DNA of 64,000 nucleotides from Opisthorchis felineus (GCA_004794785.1 SJOL01006489.1:53782-117781); one strand, 5' to 3'; positions 12,101 through 25,628 are shown, counted from the first letter of the stretch. Translations and numbers: made by a program. The notes: generated from the letters alone by a model not told the origin.

Positions 12101-15100
12101 ACAATTTTCACAAACTAATACAGGACTCTCGATTGAATGTTTCACAAAAGTGGACGCACAAAAGTCTTTTTCATGCGCGTGGCAGGTATGAATCATCTTC
12201 TCATTCATTTAAGCAAGTTCCACAAACATCTACGGTTAGACTGCTGACGTATAACCAAAAGGGCGCGCATCGAGCATATTGTGTATTTCACAGGTGTCAA
12301 ATTGCTTCGTATTATCTGGTTCGATAAATGGATTTGGCGAATACGATTCATGCTGTGTAGGCATATACACGTTTCTGGCTTTCAGACTAATAATTTGACT
12401 AGCAGCTGCTCGCTGCATAGGTGCACGTAGACACTAGCATATAGAAATGCATTCCACCTCGATAAACTGATACCACCAGGCCGGACACTTTCGAACACTT
12501 CTGCAGCACTGTGGTGATTCATTAAAAAGTTATCCATAGTGATGATGTGGCCCCTATCACACGGGTTCTCTATCATTCGATGGATTATATCCTTATTCTA
12601 CGTCCCCTTGTTGCGTTAGTTCCTAAAGGAGCCCAGAAAAACTGAGGGTTCCTTACATACTTTGTTTCATTGTTCATCAAGGGATGCTTCTGTCTGTCAG
12701 ACATGTTAGCTATGTACGTAGGCAATCGTGTGAAATACTCCAGGGAAATAAGCGTTCTTCAATTGCAAGAGAATGATCCGGCTGGTTTGCGTCCTTGTGA
12801 AAGGTGAGAAACCCTTTGCTGCGGAGTAGTTTATTAGAAAAACGCCAACTAAACAGTTACAGACTATTGGACAGGAAGGTTAAACTCTCATTTGCATGTT
12901 GTTTTTAAAAAACGGAATATCCATCTTCTTCTCGAACGCGTCTTCTTGAACTCTCCTGGATATTCATTGACTATCGCACAATTGCAAGCAAAAACTGTAA
13001 ATTAGTTCCACAAATTCCGTAATCAATCCCACCTCCATTAGATCAAGGCGAAGTTACAAGAACACACATACTACTCGCATGCCTCATCAGTAGTATCCAC
13101 CGCTACACCTGTAGTTTGCAGTGAGAGCTTTAAGGAGAGTGCTTACGAAAGTGTTTGCCGTTTTTCCTCCAGTTCTGGTCACCTTGTGATTAAAACGTAC
13201 CGTTCTTTGGACTTGCAAAACTTACATATTGCCCGTCTGGGAGTGAAAAAGTTTCCTTCTGGAAGCGCTGCCCAAAGAGGCTTCACGGAATGAAGTTCAC
13301 CTCAAACCTTTCACCAAAATATTGCGGACTAAAGGTGTATTCATCCTGAGGACTAACATATCTAACCAAAGCATGACGCTTGGAAGAAACTGACGTTTTT
13401 CCACCCATAATTAAGAACCGAAGTCAACGGTACTATTTGGGCCTTTTCTACATCTGCTCTTTTTCTACAACTGTGCCGATGTTTGCCTGGAGATATTTAT
13501 TCTCCTTAGGCGCCAGTCAGCATCAACCACCTCAGGAAAAAATAAACAATAAAATTTTGGTATAGCACTGCTGATCGTCACATGCTGAACTTAGTGTGTG
13601 CCACTGAGTCCGTTGCTCCATGATGGTAGGCCCGTGAGTGACACTTTGCCAGCCTTCCAGGGATCCACAATGTTGAAATGAACCAGCTCTTAATCTCCAT
13701 ACTGAGTGGTGTGTATCAGCTGGTAAGGGCTCGAAGTAGTCTAGCCATTTCATTAATGTTGTTGCGCACACGAATGCCATGGCCCTTCAAGCCGGTCAAC
13801 CAAGGCGCAACAGAGGGGAATATCACATGAGTTACCAACTGCTTTTCACGGCAATTCAACTTCGGAAGGAGCAACAGATTCAGTCTGCAAGGAGGGTTTG
13901 ATGAGTTTTGCGACCGCAATCGATCCAATTAGCTTAAATTTCATGGAAGGTGCTGCATATAAAGAAGGCTGTTGGTTTGCTTTAGGAACTACATGGTAGT
14001 GAAAAAAACTCACATACAACCTAAACAGGACGAAGAAATCATATTTGCAGACCGTTACCCGTTTGCGAGGAAGGTGTCTACGAGATGCCCATTTAAACCA
14101 CAACAGGATACTCTTTGTTTATTACTGTGTCAAATCTTTCATATCTACCTCTTGAAGGACATTAACATAGTTTGAAACGCGCATACAGATACGTTTTCTG
14201 TAATGAAAACAGTTAAAAATGTCCGGATATGGATATATTCTGAAATTTTCATCAAATTTATCGATAGGAATCCAAAGATATTCCGTAGAAAAACACTGGG
14301 GTTGTCAAACATTCGGCATAAAGTGGGAAGCGTTAAATTCTTCACAACATGTCACTTTTGACCTTCATCAAAATTTTTCAGAGTCCCTGCTTAACCATTT
14401 TAAAAATTTTATCAATCCTTTTTTGAAAATAACCGGACATATTAAAGTGGATATATTAAATAGGTATAAACAGCTGAATGTGAGTTCCGTAAAGCAAATA
14501 CCATACTTAAGAAGTGGGAGGAGTAACTCAACCTTTTCAAAATTTCTACCTTGATACTGCGAGTTATTTGTTGCGTAACGGTGGTATTCCCTTTCCAATA
14601 TTGCTCACTGAAATAAATAATTTTTTGTAATGTCCCATCAGGATTCTCCAAATAGAGCACCAGTTACGTGCAGAAGGACTATGCTTTTTCTACACAACAT
14701 TCAGAGAATACATGCTCAAGTATTCTAAAGACTGCATGTTTAGTTTGGTATTTGATCACGGCACTATATAGTGGAAACGATTTTTCTAGTTCGCCTACAC
14801 TTCAGTTCGTTTACTTCTTCTGTCCTTACACATTCATTAAGGGTAAGCTCCGGTTACTTGCCTGTCTAATAGCAAAAGTACTGGGAATGGTACAGCGGAG
14901 AGAGCAGTAGAAACACTTCGACGTTTAGACCATCAAATGTCCCTTGGGAGCAGAGAAACAAGCGAGATTAAAACTAAAAGCAGTCAGACCTGATGCTTGT
15001 TATTGTGTGATCACATAGGAATTCTTACGCGAATCATGAATACGCTGTGCTTATGGGTTAAGGTTGTCTGGTCAGATATCACACGTCAAGATTGGCCGAT

Positions 15101-15927
15101 GCCCGTGTGGTGAAGTGAGCCGGACAAGTTGACAGATGCCTTGACATTCACGGGCTTATTGATGTTATTACAGCTCAGGCACTGTATCTCCTTGTCATAA
15201 GATTTGCAAGCAATCCAAACGGACTCAAGTGATTTTCAGCCGCACTTTGAGGCACAGTTGCCTAGACATTCTTTAGGTTGCCAAATGCGTTAACGTTTCT
15301 TGAAGCGGCAAGGAAGTTTTTGTCAAGTTCGAGAACACCAACTCAATCCCTAACTTTGCAAGAATACGAATTATACCATCAGCTAAGTTCATTTAAATCC
15401 CTCCCGTAATAACTGCCTGAATGTCAGCCCCAATATTTTTGGAAACATCACCAAAAGTAGTGTCATCAGTTTCTTCCAGCTGATCCGTTTCGGTTTGGGA
15501 CGGGAGAGAATATTACTTGAATAAAGCTGAATATATAGCTGAATATATATGGTTGAATACGTAATGGAACCTTCACACCAAGCCGTTTTCGTCAACTGAG
15601 TAATTGCACTGCATCTTTAAACAAATCACGAGGTCTCGTTGTTTTCATCCCACTCCCGTGGAGAATCATCCAAAGAGTGGCGTACTTGTGTATACAGTTT
15701 GGTTTGGAAAAGATGCTGCAGGGATTTGGCTCCATTTTTCATAAAATAATTTATATTTTCAGGTTACCTATTTTTTGTTCCGTGACTAGTACTAGAAAAC
15801 CGCGCGTGTTTGCCCAATAACTTTCCTATATGTCCAAGAAGATCATATGAAAAAATCAGAACCTTCGTTGTTTTTAATCTATTTTTATCCAAAACCGTCA
15901 CCTCTCGCTGATAATCCTTATTTTCAG
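9182..15927 (+). other. Intron 1 of the large gene
   Basis: This is about 6.7 kb between phase-0 splice sites. It holds AT-rich unique sequence and a run of degenerate ATTG-rich repeats at about 11.93-12.03 kb. A GC-richer block at 13560-13930 has minus-strand open frames in more than one frame and may be an old repeat. Tandem imperfect copies of an agctgaatatat unit lie at about 15.53 kb. No exon is supported. Confidence 0.6.
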
Positions 15928-16248
15928 CTGAAACGAATCCAGCTTCTTCATAGCAGCGCCGACCGCGTATGTGCACCGAATAAGCCAAACAGTTCGCAAA
16001 CCTTTGTTGGTTTCCATTCTTCTACAACATACACACATCCTACATCTCCTTCCACCACCGTCCGACTCAGTCCTTCGCTATTGTCAACAAAGTCTCGGCC
16101 ATTGGACAGCAATCTGCGGCTCAACTCATCTACCCTTAGTGGTTCTCAGTCGGTTGACAGCATGCAGTCACATGGCTATGGCCAGGCGGACACAAGCTTG
16201 GACAAAACAAGGTTGGACGAACCACTGGTTGTAGAAACGAAACGATCG
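15928..16248 (+). CDS. Coding exon 2 of the large Ser/Thr/Pro-rich gene
   Basis: The acceptor is ccttattttcag and the donor is gtatgt at 16249. The 321-nt exon is open for 107 codons in phase 0 at both ends, matching its neighbours. Translation starts LKRIQLLHSSADRV and ends VVETKRS. The middle is a low-complexity Ser/Thr run (HSSTTYTHPTSPSTTVRLSP) followed by clustered Ser residues (NSSTLSGSQSVDSMQSHG). Several SP and TSP sites could be proline-directed phosphosites. There is no domain signature, transmembrane segment or Cys pattern. The open frame extends upstream through the intron edge by chance, so the acceptor at 15927 is chosen from the pyrimidine tract and phase agreement. Confidence 0.82.
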
Positions 16249-17912
16249 GTATGTTAAAAGGGTCTTTTATTGAATTTTCTGACTGGCTGTCTAAATGGTA
16301 CACGAATACCCCGAGCTTAGTTTTTCTTAAGGTAAACCTAATGGAAATTCCAGGAAACGGACGATTGCTTATACACCTAGTTTGTTTCACCTCCCCTGAC
16401 CTTGTCGTGAATCTTGGTTCATCAATTTTGTTGAGGCTCGTAGATGTCTTCCAATCTCAACTCTTTAGGTTACAATTTTTGTTTTACCTTTTTTTTCTTT
16501 TTTTGTGTGGCCTTTTTGTTTCAATTTCTGTGGCATAATCGGAGTTAGGTACAAACAACTAGAAATTACAGTCAGCTACACAGTGCACTGTGCTCCTTGA
16601 AGTCATTTTCTATTTTTTGTTGGACAAATGGGATACTGCTTGAGATACATGGAAAATGTTTTTTGCACATGATTTAAGAGGGTGAATCAGAAATATTCAA
16701 AGTTCAGGGATATTGAGCATCCTTCATTCCTCGGAAAATCAACCGAATGCGTCATCTCACATTATTCTTCAAGTAGTGTCACATCAATACGTATGAACAG
16801 TTTTGGAGGCTTCCACAAACTAGCAGAACAAGTCAACGAATCTCTGCATCACTGCGCCACATCGTTTTTGCAGTACTTTCTGAACCACTTGAGTTTGGCA
16901 CACTAACCAGACGACTCCATTTACCTGACAACGTTTTGTGCACGGTTTTTTAACGATGCCGAACGCCGTGAACTCTATGTGAAGTAAAGTTGTCCTTGAA
17001 AATCAACAGGCTATTTTTTCACCTCCTAGCAGACAGCAAACGTACTTCAAATTCAAGGTAAGGTGGTCCTGAGAATGATAGGTATGTTTCACTGTGAACG
17101 ACAAACGGATCATTCGTTTCAAGTTGTGACATTCTACAGCTCCATCAATGCTTGTGGATATCTGGTGGCTACTCTAAAGAAACCCACTTGCCCTCCTTAT
17201 CCCAGCGGATTTATTGTCCAGTGCTATTTACCTGAACGAACATGCCTGGTACCAGCACACGTAGATTTCATATAACTTAAAATAGTTGGATAGGATTGAA
17301 AGTATTTCGGAATTGTTAAAGCCAAACCTATTTCGGAAGAGAATATTGGAATATGTGTTACCACTATTCCTCCTAAACGGGTTTCCTCCTATCCAAGTGC
17401 AATTTTTCTGGCTAATTCCTACCAAAAGGAAAGCGCATTGGACTCGAATTTTGCTTTCTGCGGATATCTGTGGATATCTTCGATTGTGGCAGAATTTTGA
17501 ATCCGTATATCTAGTGAGCATGGCACCACTACTCAAGGTACACAAAATGGAAGCACTCAAAATATCACCATGGAATATGCGAACGCATTCAAGCTTGGGT
17601 GATCGGCTTCGCATAACGCCAGGGGCAAATTATTAAATAACCCTAACTAAAGCAAACTTCGAATTCAGCGCTTTTTCCTCCGATCTTAATTAGCTAGAAT
17701 AATTTATTTAGGCAAGAAATGACCGGTTTCAAACCTAACACGTACCTATAACAGCTTATAGAGTGATCAGTACGCGATAAATTAATTGGAAAGGGAATCT
17801 TTCTGGCACAGCTTTTGACAGCACAGAGCTCTGAAACTTTAAGCATGTTTTTCTAGTTTGGGCCAGACACAAATAAGTGGATACGCAAATAATTTAGTGA
17901 AATAGGAGTTGG

Positions 17913-17946
17913 TTTTAGGGTTTCAGGGTTTCAGGATTTCAGGATT
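17913..17946 (+). repeat. Short 8-bp tandem repeat (TTTCAGGR)
   Basis: Four near-identical 8-bp units, TTTTAGGG, TTTCAGGG, TTTCAGGA and TTTCAGGA, occur in a row within intron 2. No function is apparent. Confidence 0.85.
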
Positions 17947-18233
17947 TCCGTCTAACTCTAGCAAGTCCGTGGCATTAATCCACTGCATCTTCATTCTTTC
18001 TAGGCTCACTCATAGTTTGTCCAATCAATATTAGAATCAAATGTTCACATGAAAACAACTGCGGTAATAAAAGCCTTCTAATGTGGTTTAGCTATGCAAA
18101 TAAGTTCATACATAGGGTACCGTCAGAACTACAACGTAATTGATCAATGAAACTGCTCGGCCAGTTTGAGGATTGCTTGTGCTTGCATAGGACGTTGGAG
18201 TCATGGCAAGTTAAATGATTTCAACCAACACTC

Positions 18234-18410
18234 CTTAAGATAACTCAGTATTTAAGGCGTGAATTTACTGACCGGAAGGTTTGTGGTTCGACCTCAACCC
18301 TGGCATCTCGAATGCTCCTGTCTAGGTTTGGGTCGCCTGGCCGTATCTCAGCCCTGGTGGCACAGCAGCTGGGCACCCGAGGGTGTGACGACTGAAAGAC
18401 CGCATTATTG
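18234..18410 (+). mobile_element. Older tRNA-derived SINE copy
   Basis: This copy aligns with 27545-27722 over its length: gaatttactgaccggaaggt is identical, and the body segments cctgtctaggtttgggt and gtatctcagccct are close. The A box is decayed (ataactcagta) and the B box reads GGTTCGACCTC, so it is likely inactive. Confidence 0.75.
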
Positions 18411-21013
18411 CAGCCTATTTTTCCCTGTGACAGATAACTGATTGTCACGGACAAACTGCGATCGCTTGGACAGTTTAGGGTAAACAGTTTCGAACAGTAA
18501 TGCAGCTGTTCAGAGGAATTCAAAGAAATCAAATGTGGTTGACCTGGAGACTTGTGTCGATCTGTTTTGACGCATAGAACGGATTATAAATGTTGCTTTT
18601 TACTTTTCATGTCCTGAGAAGGTCGCGTTTCGGATAGCAAAATACCTGAATAATAGCTGCACATGAAAGAGTATATCATTATTGTTTTGTCCTGGAATGA
18701 TCTCTGATTACTGCATCTGTGTCGACTGTACGGGATGAACTCTGAATTAAGTGGCAACGTACGCCCATTTAAACTTAGCCATTAACCAAAACGCTACCAA
18801 CACGAACTCTGTTTTAGGCCTTTCAGATCCACTATCTACTCAATTGTGTTTATATCCTTTGTCAAGTTGAACTTTCAGACATCTGAAACTCTCTCCGTGA
18901 TTTCCTTTCCGGTGAACCGCACTGATGTGTGTGCCGGTGTAACTTGATCATGTTTTGGGAAGTGTTTGCCAAATATTCGCATCCCAAATACCAAGCTCGG
19001 CAAACATATCAGTTAACCCCTAGTCAAAAGCCAATTAACCCATTTTAATTATCTATATTTTGGGCAGATTTAATAAGTAAGCTCCTATAGGCTGGTGAAT
19101 TAAATCTCCCCTGGTTCAGATAAATGTTTGTGATGCTTTCGTTTAATGCCAGTCAGATGTACGGTAGAAAAATATCATACACATTTCTTCACTTGCGTTC
19201 CTAAGACAAAGCCAATAGATTGCCTCTCCCTCAGATTCACCATGTGAGCTTCGCGGAAGGCAGTTGTGCCATAATGTCCAAGGATGCCGATCTTTATACG
19301 AATATGGACATCAGTTATTGTGTATGCATCCAGGTGGAAAAGCGGATACAAAAATAGTCAAACATTCCACTAGTTCGCACCTGCACATGCTTTGGCCGGA
19401 TTAGTGGACAAGAAGTGTAGTTCTCGGAATGATACAAGCAAACTGATAAAAGCCATGCAAAAACATGAGTGCATGGGTTTTGAGGTAACACACTTTCACG
19501 CAGCAGTACACTAGAATATTTAGATACCAGACTCCAAAACTGGCACTTGTCCAGCTTAATGCAACAGCAAGTTTCTCAATTGTCGGTTTCCGACACAGCT
19601 GTTTTCTTCTGCGTCAAACCTAGAACAGCCCAGACCAGTCCCCAAAAACTTCCCAAGAATAGATTTAGACCTAAAATGATCGTTCAGACCTTATGTTCTT
19701 AGTCAGAAATGGAATAGCTACTTTCTACCTGATTAGGTTGATTGATAAAAGGAATAACTTCGACAAGCTGCTTTTGCACCACAAAATAAAAAGTCCGGTA
19801 CATGCTTGGAGACGTCCGTTCGCATCCAAGAGTGGGTGAGGAATTGCACAACTTGATGGGTTGCTGTAGTACGAAACTCTGGTACAGTCCCCAGAATAAC
19901 CGTATAAAATTCGCAGGAGGGCCGTGCAAGCAAGAGTGCCGAAGGTACAGTTTGTTGGCTTTTCTCGTCTTGTGACCTACAGAAAAACTCAAATAGCGTG
20001 AAAAGAGGTTCTATAGCTGGGAATGCTTGCTTTAATAAAATTTAGGATATAGAGGCCACATTAGGCTCATGCGGAATTTACTAAGCGGGAGCAAAAATAT
20101 TACTACTCCAAAATGGAACCTTTTTGGAGAAGATGGGTAAGTTTTTGCCACAGCAAACGCAAATTGCAAAGTTCAGACCAAAAATGATTCACTGACTGTG
20201 GCTCCAAGATCGTCAGACAAACAAATGTGTATGAGTAAACATGCAAAGTGTTTCCCAAATGGATAATTCAACTTATTCTATTGGCTTTGCTTGTTTGAAA
20301 ACTAACGATTACTTTGTGGACTGAAGAGTAAATGATGTGACAATATAACACGACTGTCGTCTGGAACCTGAGTTGTCTGACAGCTGCGCTTCAGACCTGT
20401 TATCGCTTACCGTGGTCATATTGTGTTATGTTGGGTAGCAATGACAACTCACCACAACGCACAACAACGGTATAACACGTGACAGGACGTAGCAGGCATT
20501 TTGTACCAGAATATAAATCAAGCCCAGCTTGTTCAACTATCTCCCTAACGATGTGGAACAGCACCAGCTACACTAAACTGGGACAGGTTTGTTAATGCTG
20601 CTACTGAGCTGTCCACTGAGTTAACTAGACAGATTGATAAATAAATCTAGTCGGATAATAGTTCACTTTACACCATGTTATCATTATTGATGGCAAAACA
20701 GCACTGATGCTCCACTGCCGTACGACCATAACTTATTTGAAAGCCTTGTTGTGAAGATTATTGGATGAAAAGGCGACTTAATGCTGGGCTAATACGATCA
20801 TTTCGAGATGCTCACATCTCCATACGCACGTTCAGGCAGTCTGAACAGGAAATTACAGCAATAGTGATTAGCAGCCATAGCCTGTAATGTCTTCCATCAT
20901 GCACAATGGAGATCACGCCGACCTCATCCTGGAAGGTGAGTCGCACCAACAGTCCCCAAACTTTTCGTAATCTGTTTCATACACTCCTGCAGGTTAATGT
21001 GTAGCTCCCTCAA

Positions 21014-21235
21014 ATGATGCTCCACTCTAAATTGGACAAACGACTATTTATCTTGCGCAATACATCACCTAACCACAGGAGACTTTGCGACTGGGCAAGT
21101 TCGTGGACTGAGGTGCGTGTTACACAACCAAACACTCTCTACGGACACCATCTTGCCCCAGCTATATTTCTGAGGCAACCGTTGTCGAGGATCTGAGGGC
21201 ATCTCACTTCCGCTACCCGAACAGGCCACGACTCA
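21014..21235 (-). pseudogene. LINE C-terminal region remnant
   Basis: The minus strand reads RVAEVRCPQILDNGCLRNIA, then RVFGCVTRTSVHELAQ and LLWLGDVLRKINSRLS, with one internal stop or frame change. This is the order of the region after the RT in such LINEs (a cut-off CETW-type block, then RRLRWLGHVLR-like text). No endonuclease or RNase H motif is present. Decay is similar to the upstream parts. Confidence 0.65.
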
Positions 21236-21449
21236 GATCAATACAACTAAACAGCCCTTACTGTGGCCTGATACAAATGTCCTTTAAGATTTAGGGATAT
21301 GCCGCATTAACGCCATTGGTGGACTAAATTAGCGAATGCGAACAGAGCCACCGAAACTGGCCTCATCTGTCGCACTGGAGTCAAAACTAATATGACTTCC
21401 AAGATACGCGAAGCGCTCCACAAATTCGAGTGCCTCTTCTTTAATTGTA

Positions 21450-22310
21450 AGTAGGATGTTCACTGACTCCATGTCCAGGAAAATGACCTTACACTTTGTG
21501 GTTTCAGGGTGCAGACCGAGGGATTTTGTTCATTTCACCCGAAAATACCTGCGCCTTTTTTTCTTCGAAGACGAAAACGATGCCGTCCACGTATTCCAAA
21601 TCAAAACGTTTTTCCTCAACAGCTATTTGATCACCGGAGTTTGGAGACTTGGTGTTGGTCGCATTGTCTTGTCAATCAAAAAGTTTAACTAGCCTAGGGC
21701 GAGTTGGGATCCTCTCCGGAAATCACGTATATGCGGAGCCTTTTACCGAACTCTCTGTATACTCTCACGCACCCGAGGATCTGAGATTACACTCACAAAC
21801 ATTCGAGCAACCATTGCTTGCAGGCATGCCAAGTAGAACAAGCCGCAAAACTGAGTCGAACGCGCCCTGGAAATCCACCAATACTAAAATTGTGGGTTTT
21901 TTATAGGTATGGCGCTGCTCTGGCACGGAACAGATTGTGAAGATTTAAACAATGCAACCACTGCCTAGCTTGCTGCTTTCGAGTCAATGCTTTATGGTAC
22001 TCCATAATGTGACGAAGGATAAGTTATGCCAAGAGTCTCAGTACGACTGGGGACAAGCTGATCCCCTGTGAATACCGCACTCACTACCGGCACCTTTTTA
22101 AAAATGGCACTATAACCGGTTCTCCCCGTTGTCTTAGACAGTCTCCTTTTTCCGGATGCAGGCAAACAAATCATACAAGCCCTGATTGAGGACTTCACCC
22201 CATCTTTAGGTGAATCGGAGGGGTGGTCATTCTGTCCAGGAGCTCGGTGACATTTGAGAGAATATATTCGGTCATAAATCTCCGAGGCCCTATGGGGATG
22301 AAGGCTCACC
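21450..22310 (-). pseudogene. LINE reverse transcriptase domain remnant
   Basis: Visible landmarks are EIYDRIYSLKCHRAPGQND and SAIFKKVPVVSAV (about 22.08-22.27 kb), matching the entry to the RT domain. VDFQGAFDSV at 21849-21878 is RT motif A with its Asp. LEYVDGIVFVFEEKKAQ at about 21.55-21.60 kb corresponds to motif C but reads YVDG where an active enzyme has YADD, so one of the two catalytic Asp residues is lost. Stops and frameshifts separate the blocks. Confidence 0.85.
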
Positions 22311-22804
22311 CTTCAGGGCTCTTCTGCAATTCCAGGATCCAGCTGAGTGGCAGCAGGTTGCTAAATGTTCTTGGCTCAGTGGTTGAGGCGCCCTTCTTTA
22401 ATCAAAATGGTTGCACTATTTTGCTCCTTGAGGGTTTCTCTCACGGACCATTTCCGTAGACCGGTCGCACGTATCAAGTGACATAATCTTCGAGCATTCC
22501 TGGTTTTCTGAGCTTATTTAATTTCTCTCACCTTTCGTGTCCGGGCGCATGCTCACTTTCACTTGGCATCTTATACTTTGTTCGGCCAAATTATGTTCGG
22601 GACCGGCGGGAAAATCCTTCCGGGATTCAAGCAACGCCTGGTTTCGGTCTGATATCCAGCGCTTGTGCAAGCCTGGTAACCCAGCACCACAGGCGAAACT
22701 TCAGGTACAGTACAAAGATGTGGTAATCTCAGTTCAGCATGAATTCACCAAAGGTGTGAACAGAGTCCGGTCGACGGTTTTGATAGAACTAACTCAGGGA
22801 TCTG

Positions 22805-23718
22805 CTAGTCTCTCAGTTGCTGAGCCACTTGTCCGCACCTTACGCGTCCCGGGAAAAGGAAGACAGAACCGACACTGGACGGGTGCTTGTTCGGAATCCA
22901 CAAAAGTGTTCCAAAACGGGCGGCAGTCAGTTGCTGATCCGCGCCATCGCTGATGGCGACGTGATCAATTTGGGTTACTGGTTGGTAAGTTATTGAAGGA
23001 CAGCATGTGACCAGAAGACTTCGTTTATTTGCGAAGTTAGTACTCCACAAAAACAGTCTGTGACTGGCACACAGCTGTAGCACTCGTTCTCAATTGCTTG
23101 TACGTACCGATTCCAAAGAATGTCCTCTACCTAATTCATTCTCAGATGCATTTAAACTGCTCACTTGTGTATTCAGATCTTCCGGGAACCACAACGTAAC
23201 ATGACACTCAAAGCGTCATGAAGCTTGTTTTTGCTGGTGTCGGAGGTACAGTCGAATGGGGCATAGACAGACACGACGAAGAGACAGCGATCAGCTTCCC
23301 ACTTGTGAGACCCCTTCGCGGACGTTGCCAGCCGAACCGCACACAGGTGACTATCAGCGAGAGCCACTCAAGCAAAGACTTTTCCTTCCAGTGACTTGGG
23401 ACAAGGCTGACCCCTCATATCCTTCATCAACGGCCTCCGGATCGCAGAGGTACATAGCTGGAAGCGAGTGGAGATTGGTGGAGTAGTTAGTTTGGCTACT
23501 GTGCTCGTATCTTGAATACCTGTGTCTGACACACAGCACATATCGATGTCAGACGAGTCCAGTATGAGAGCAACGGAGGATTGTTGCTCCACTTGCTTCA
23601 ATGTGCGGACGGGTAGACCATGCAACAAGGCTTGAAGATTGATTTTGAGATTGCTAAGGGAATCAACGCCGGTGACACGTAAATATTTCGACCAAGCCTG
23701 ATGCAAGCCTGTTGTCAA
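22805..23718 (-). pseudogene. LINE endonuclease domain remnant
   Basis: Three pieces in different frames reconstruct the order of the domain: VRTLKQVEQQ with DIDMCCVSDTGIQD (about 23.53-23.62 kb), then CLFVVSVYAPFDCTSDT (about 23.26 kb), then PVTQIDHVAISDG (about 22.96 kb). The family normally has a catalytic Glu in the CVSET block; here it reads SDT, so Glu is replaced by Asp. The spacing from first to last block, about 190 residues, fits an exonuclease-endonuclease-phosphatase fold. At least two frame changes are needed to link the pieces, so no functional protein is made. Confidence 0.8.
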
Positions 23719-25628
23719 TCCTAACCGATGGACCTACAAATGGAGAGCTACTGATGGATTAGGGTGAGGAAGAAGAAGTATGTAAAACAGAAGGAAGGGA
23801 AGCGTCAGCAGTAGCCTGTGTTTGCTTATCTGCCCTACTGTATCCGCCAAGTAAGGCGGCCCATCTAATGGCACCGCTCAAGGGCCGATATGGCATGGGA
23901 GTATAGTTAGTTTTAGGTATGATGGTGGTACGAGGGCTGGGATACTGCCAGGTACCCACATCTAGAATGCAGCTTAATAAGGTTCTCAGGCAGAGTTTGG
24001 CAGAGAAGACTCACCACAATGCAGTTGTGTTTAGCGGGAAATGCCGGTGCATATCATTTTTTAAAGGACGAGTCGTCATAAGTTTTCCAAATCCCAACCT
24101 GGAGGACCAGCGGACTGTGTTGGTCAGAACTCTAAACATTTACCAATCTAGTATGGGAGACTCTTCGAGTATCACATTGACAACTCTCCCAGGGTAGTTC
24201 AATGGACCACGGAGGCATAAAAACAGTCATACCATGGTGAGGGTCAGTTTCTTTGTACTTTGCACCATTTTGCAACCCGTCAGCTGCTCAGCCATCAATT
24301 GGGGTTGCTCACGGAGACAAAACTAAGAGTCGCCAGCCAAATATGCGTGTTTCGTTAGAAGAATTTAAGTTTGCACAGCTTGATTTTCAGCTTTTGCGCA
24401 AGTAATCTTCACGAGTATCGTCCATTGTTTCGTTTATGTAAATGGAAAATTTTTTACTGCTCACAGGGAAACGAAAAGACTTCAACTGACCAAAAGTGTA
24501 AAGCAAAACATAGCATTATTCTTCCCGACGGCGAATGCCTAAAAACATCAAATGGAGGAAGGCCTGAACAAACTAGATGACGCTACGCTTCTTGGGGAAA
24601 AATGACTGTTGATTGAATTTTACTGAGCAACATAGATCTTCTTCCTTCGAAAAGTGATCCCGATGGCAAACGGTAGCTGTAGTTTCTAAAGAGATCAGTC
24701 CCTTCACTGTCATCAGACACATCCTAACTTCCTTGTTCACCTTTTTTGGGTGGCGTCCTGAAAAATGTATGGTGGAAATCGGCCGTCATTTTCACTCTTA
24801 GTTTAGAAAGTGAAAAAGGTATGTATCCAACAAACTTGGTGTCTTTACGCCTCTTAAGGCGGCTAGCAAATAACTTACAAGCTTTTTATAGGGTCTTACT
24901 TCCTAAAAAATATCATAGTTCTATTGGATTTTCATCACGTTTCTGAATTCACAAACCGATGTGATGTGCGATTTTTCAAACTCACTGACCGCTGAATGAC
25001 GTATGCGTTAGTACAGCACTGACGTTCAGACAAGGCTTTGCAGATCTTAAACTAACGAGTCATAATTGACGGAAGGCGAGCCACATTGTTGCAAAAATTT
25101 CGAACAGAAATTCACTGCTTTTGTTCCCAAATGCTGCATTCTTTTCGTTTATTTTCAAGTTAACTGATTAAAATCGCATTAGGCAAAGTTTGTCGGCCAC
25201 AGTACACCTGGAGCACGGTTTTACAGCGCCTCTTACGAAAGACCTCAACCACTTTGTTCAATGACACACTGTTTAGTAAATAATACGGCTTTTCCAAAAT
25301 AAACACAAATTTGGTTTACATGCAAAATACTTCTCAAGAATCCATCGATGGATTAGTATCGCGCTAGAATGGCATCTGAATCCACTCTTTATATCCACTC
25401 TTTATATCGGTAAGTTCTTGGAGCTTTTAATGGTCTCTACTCTTCCGGTTTCTCGACGGTTGTGCATCTGGCGTGGAAAAATATTTGGGAGTTACCCAGA
25501 TGATAACAGAAAACCAATTATTCCAATTTTTTCGGGTGTGTATAATAATCTGGAGGCTAAGGCGCATAATCACCAAGCTCGCTCATGATCATTTTGCTCA
25601 ACCTGACCCTCCCATTCTTTTCATGAAG

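Larger units (their letters stand above)
20870..23720 (-). mobile_element. Decayed non-LTR retrotransposon (RTE-like LINE)
   Basis: On the minus strand the order is apurinic-type endonuclease, linker, reverse transcriptase, then C-terminal region, as in RTE-like LINEs common in flatworms. The reading frame shifts repeatedly and contains several stops, and the catalytic motifs are damaged, so the copy is dead. It lies antisense inside intron 2 of the large gene. Ends are approximate; I found no clear poly-A tail or target-site duplication. The clade name is inferred from remembered family character, not from a search. Confidence 0.85.
16249..25628 (+). other. Intron 2 of the large gene
   Basis: This is about 9.4 kb. 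It holds a possible WD-like open frame near 17.4 kb, an 8-bp tandem at 17.9 kb, a SINE copy at 18.2 kb, and a decayed minus-strand LINE at about 20.9-23.7 kb. A 13-bp tandem (atccactctttat, twice) lies near 25.38 kb. A possible 21-nt microexon at 17037 is discussed in the findings. Confidence 0.6.

Noticed and set aside
22537..22953. 138-codon plus-strand frame
   Set aside because: It lies opposite the LINE linker and endonuclease remnant, which explains the sequence on the minus strand.
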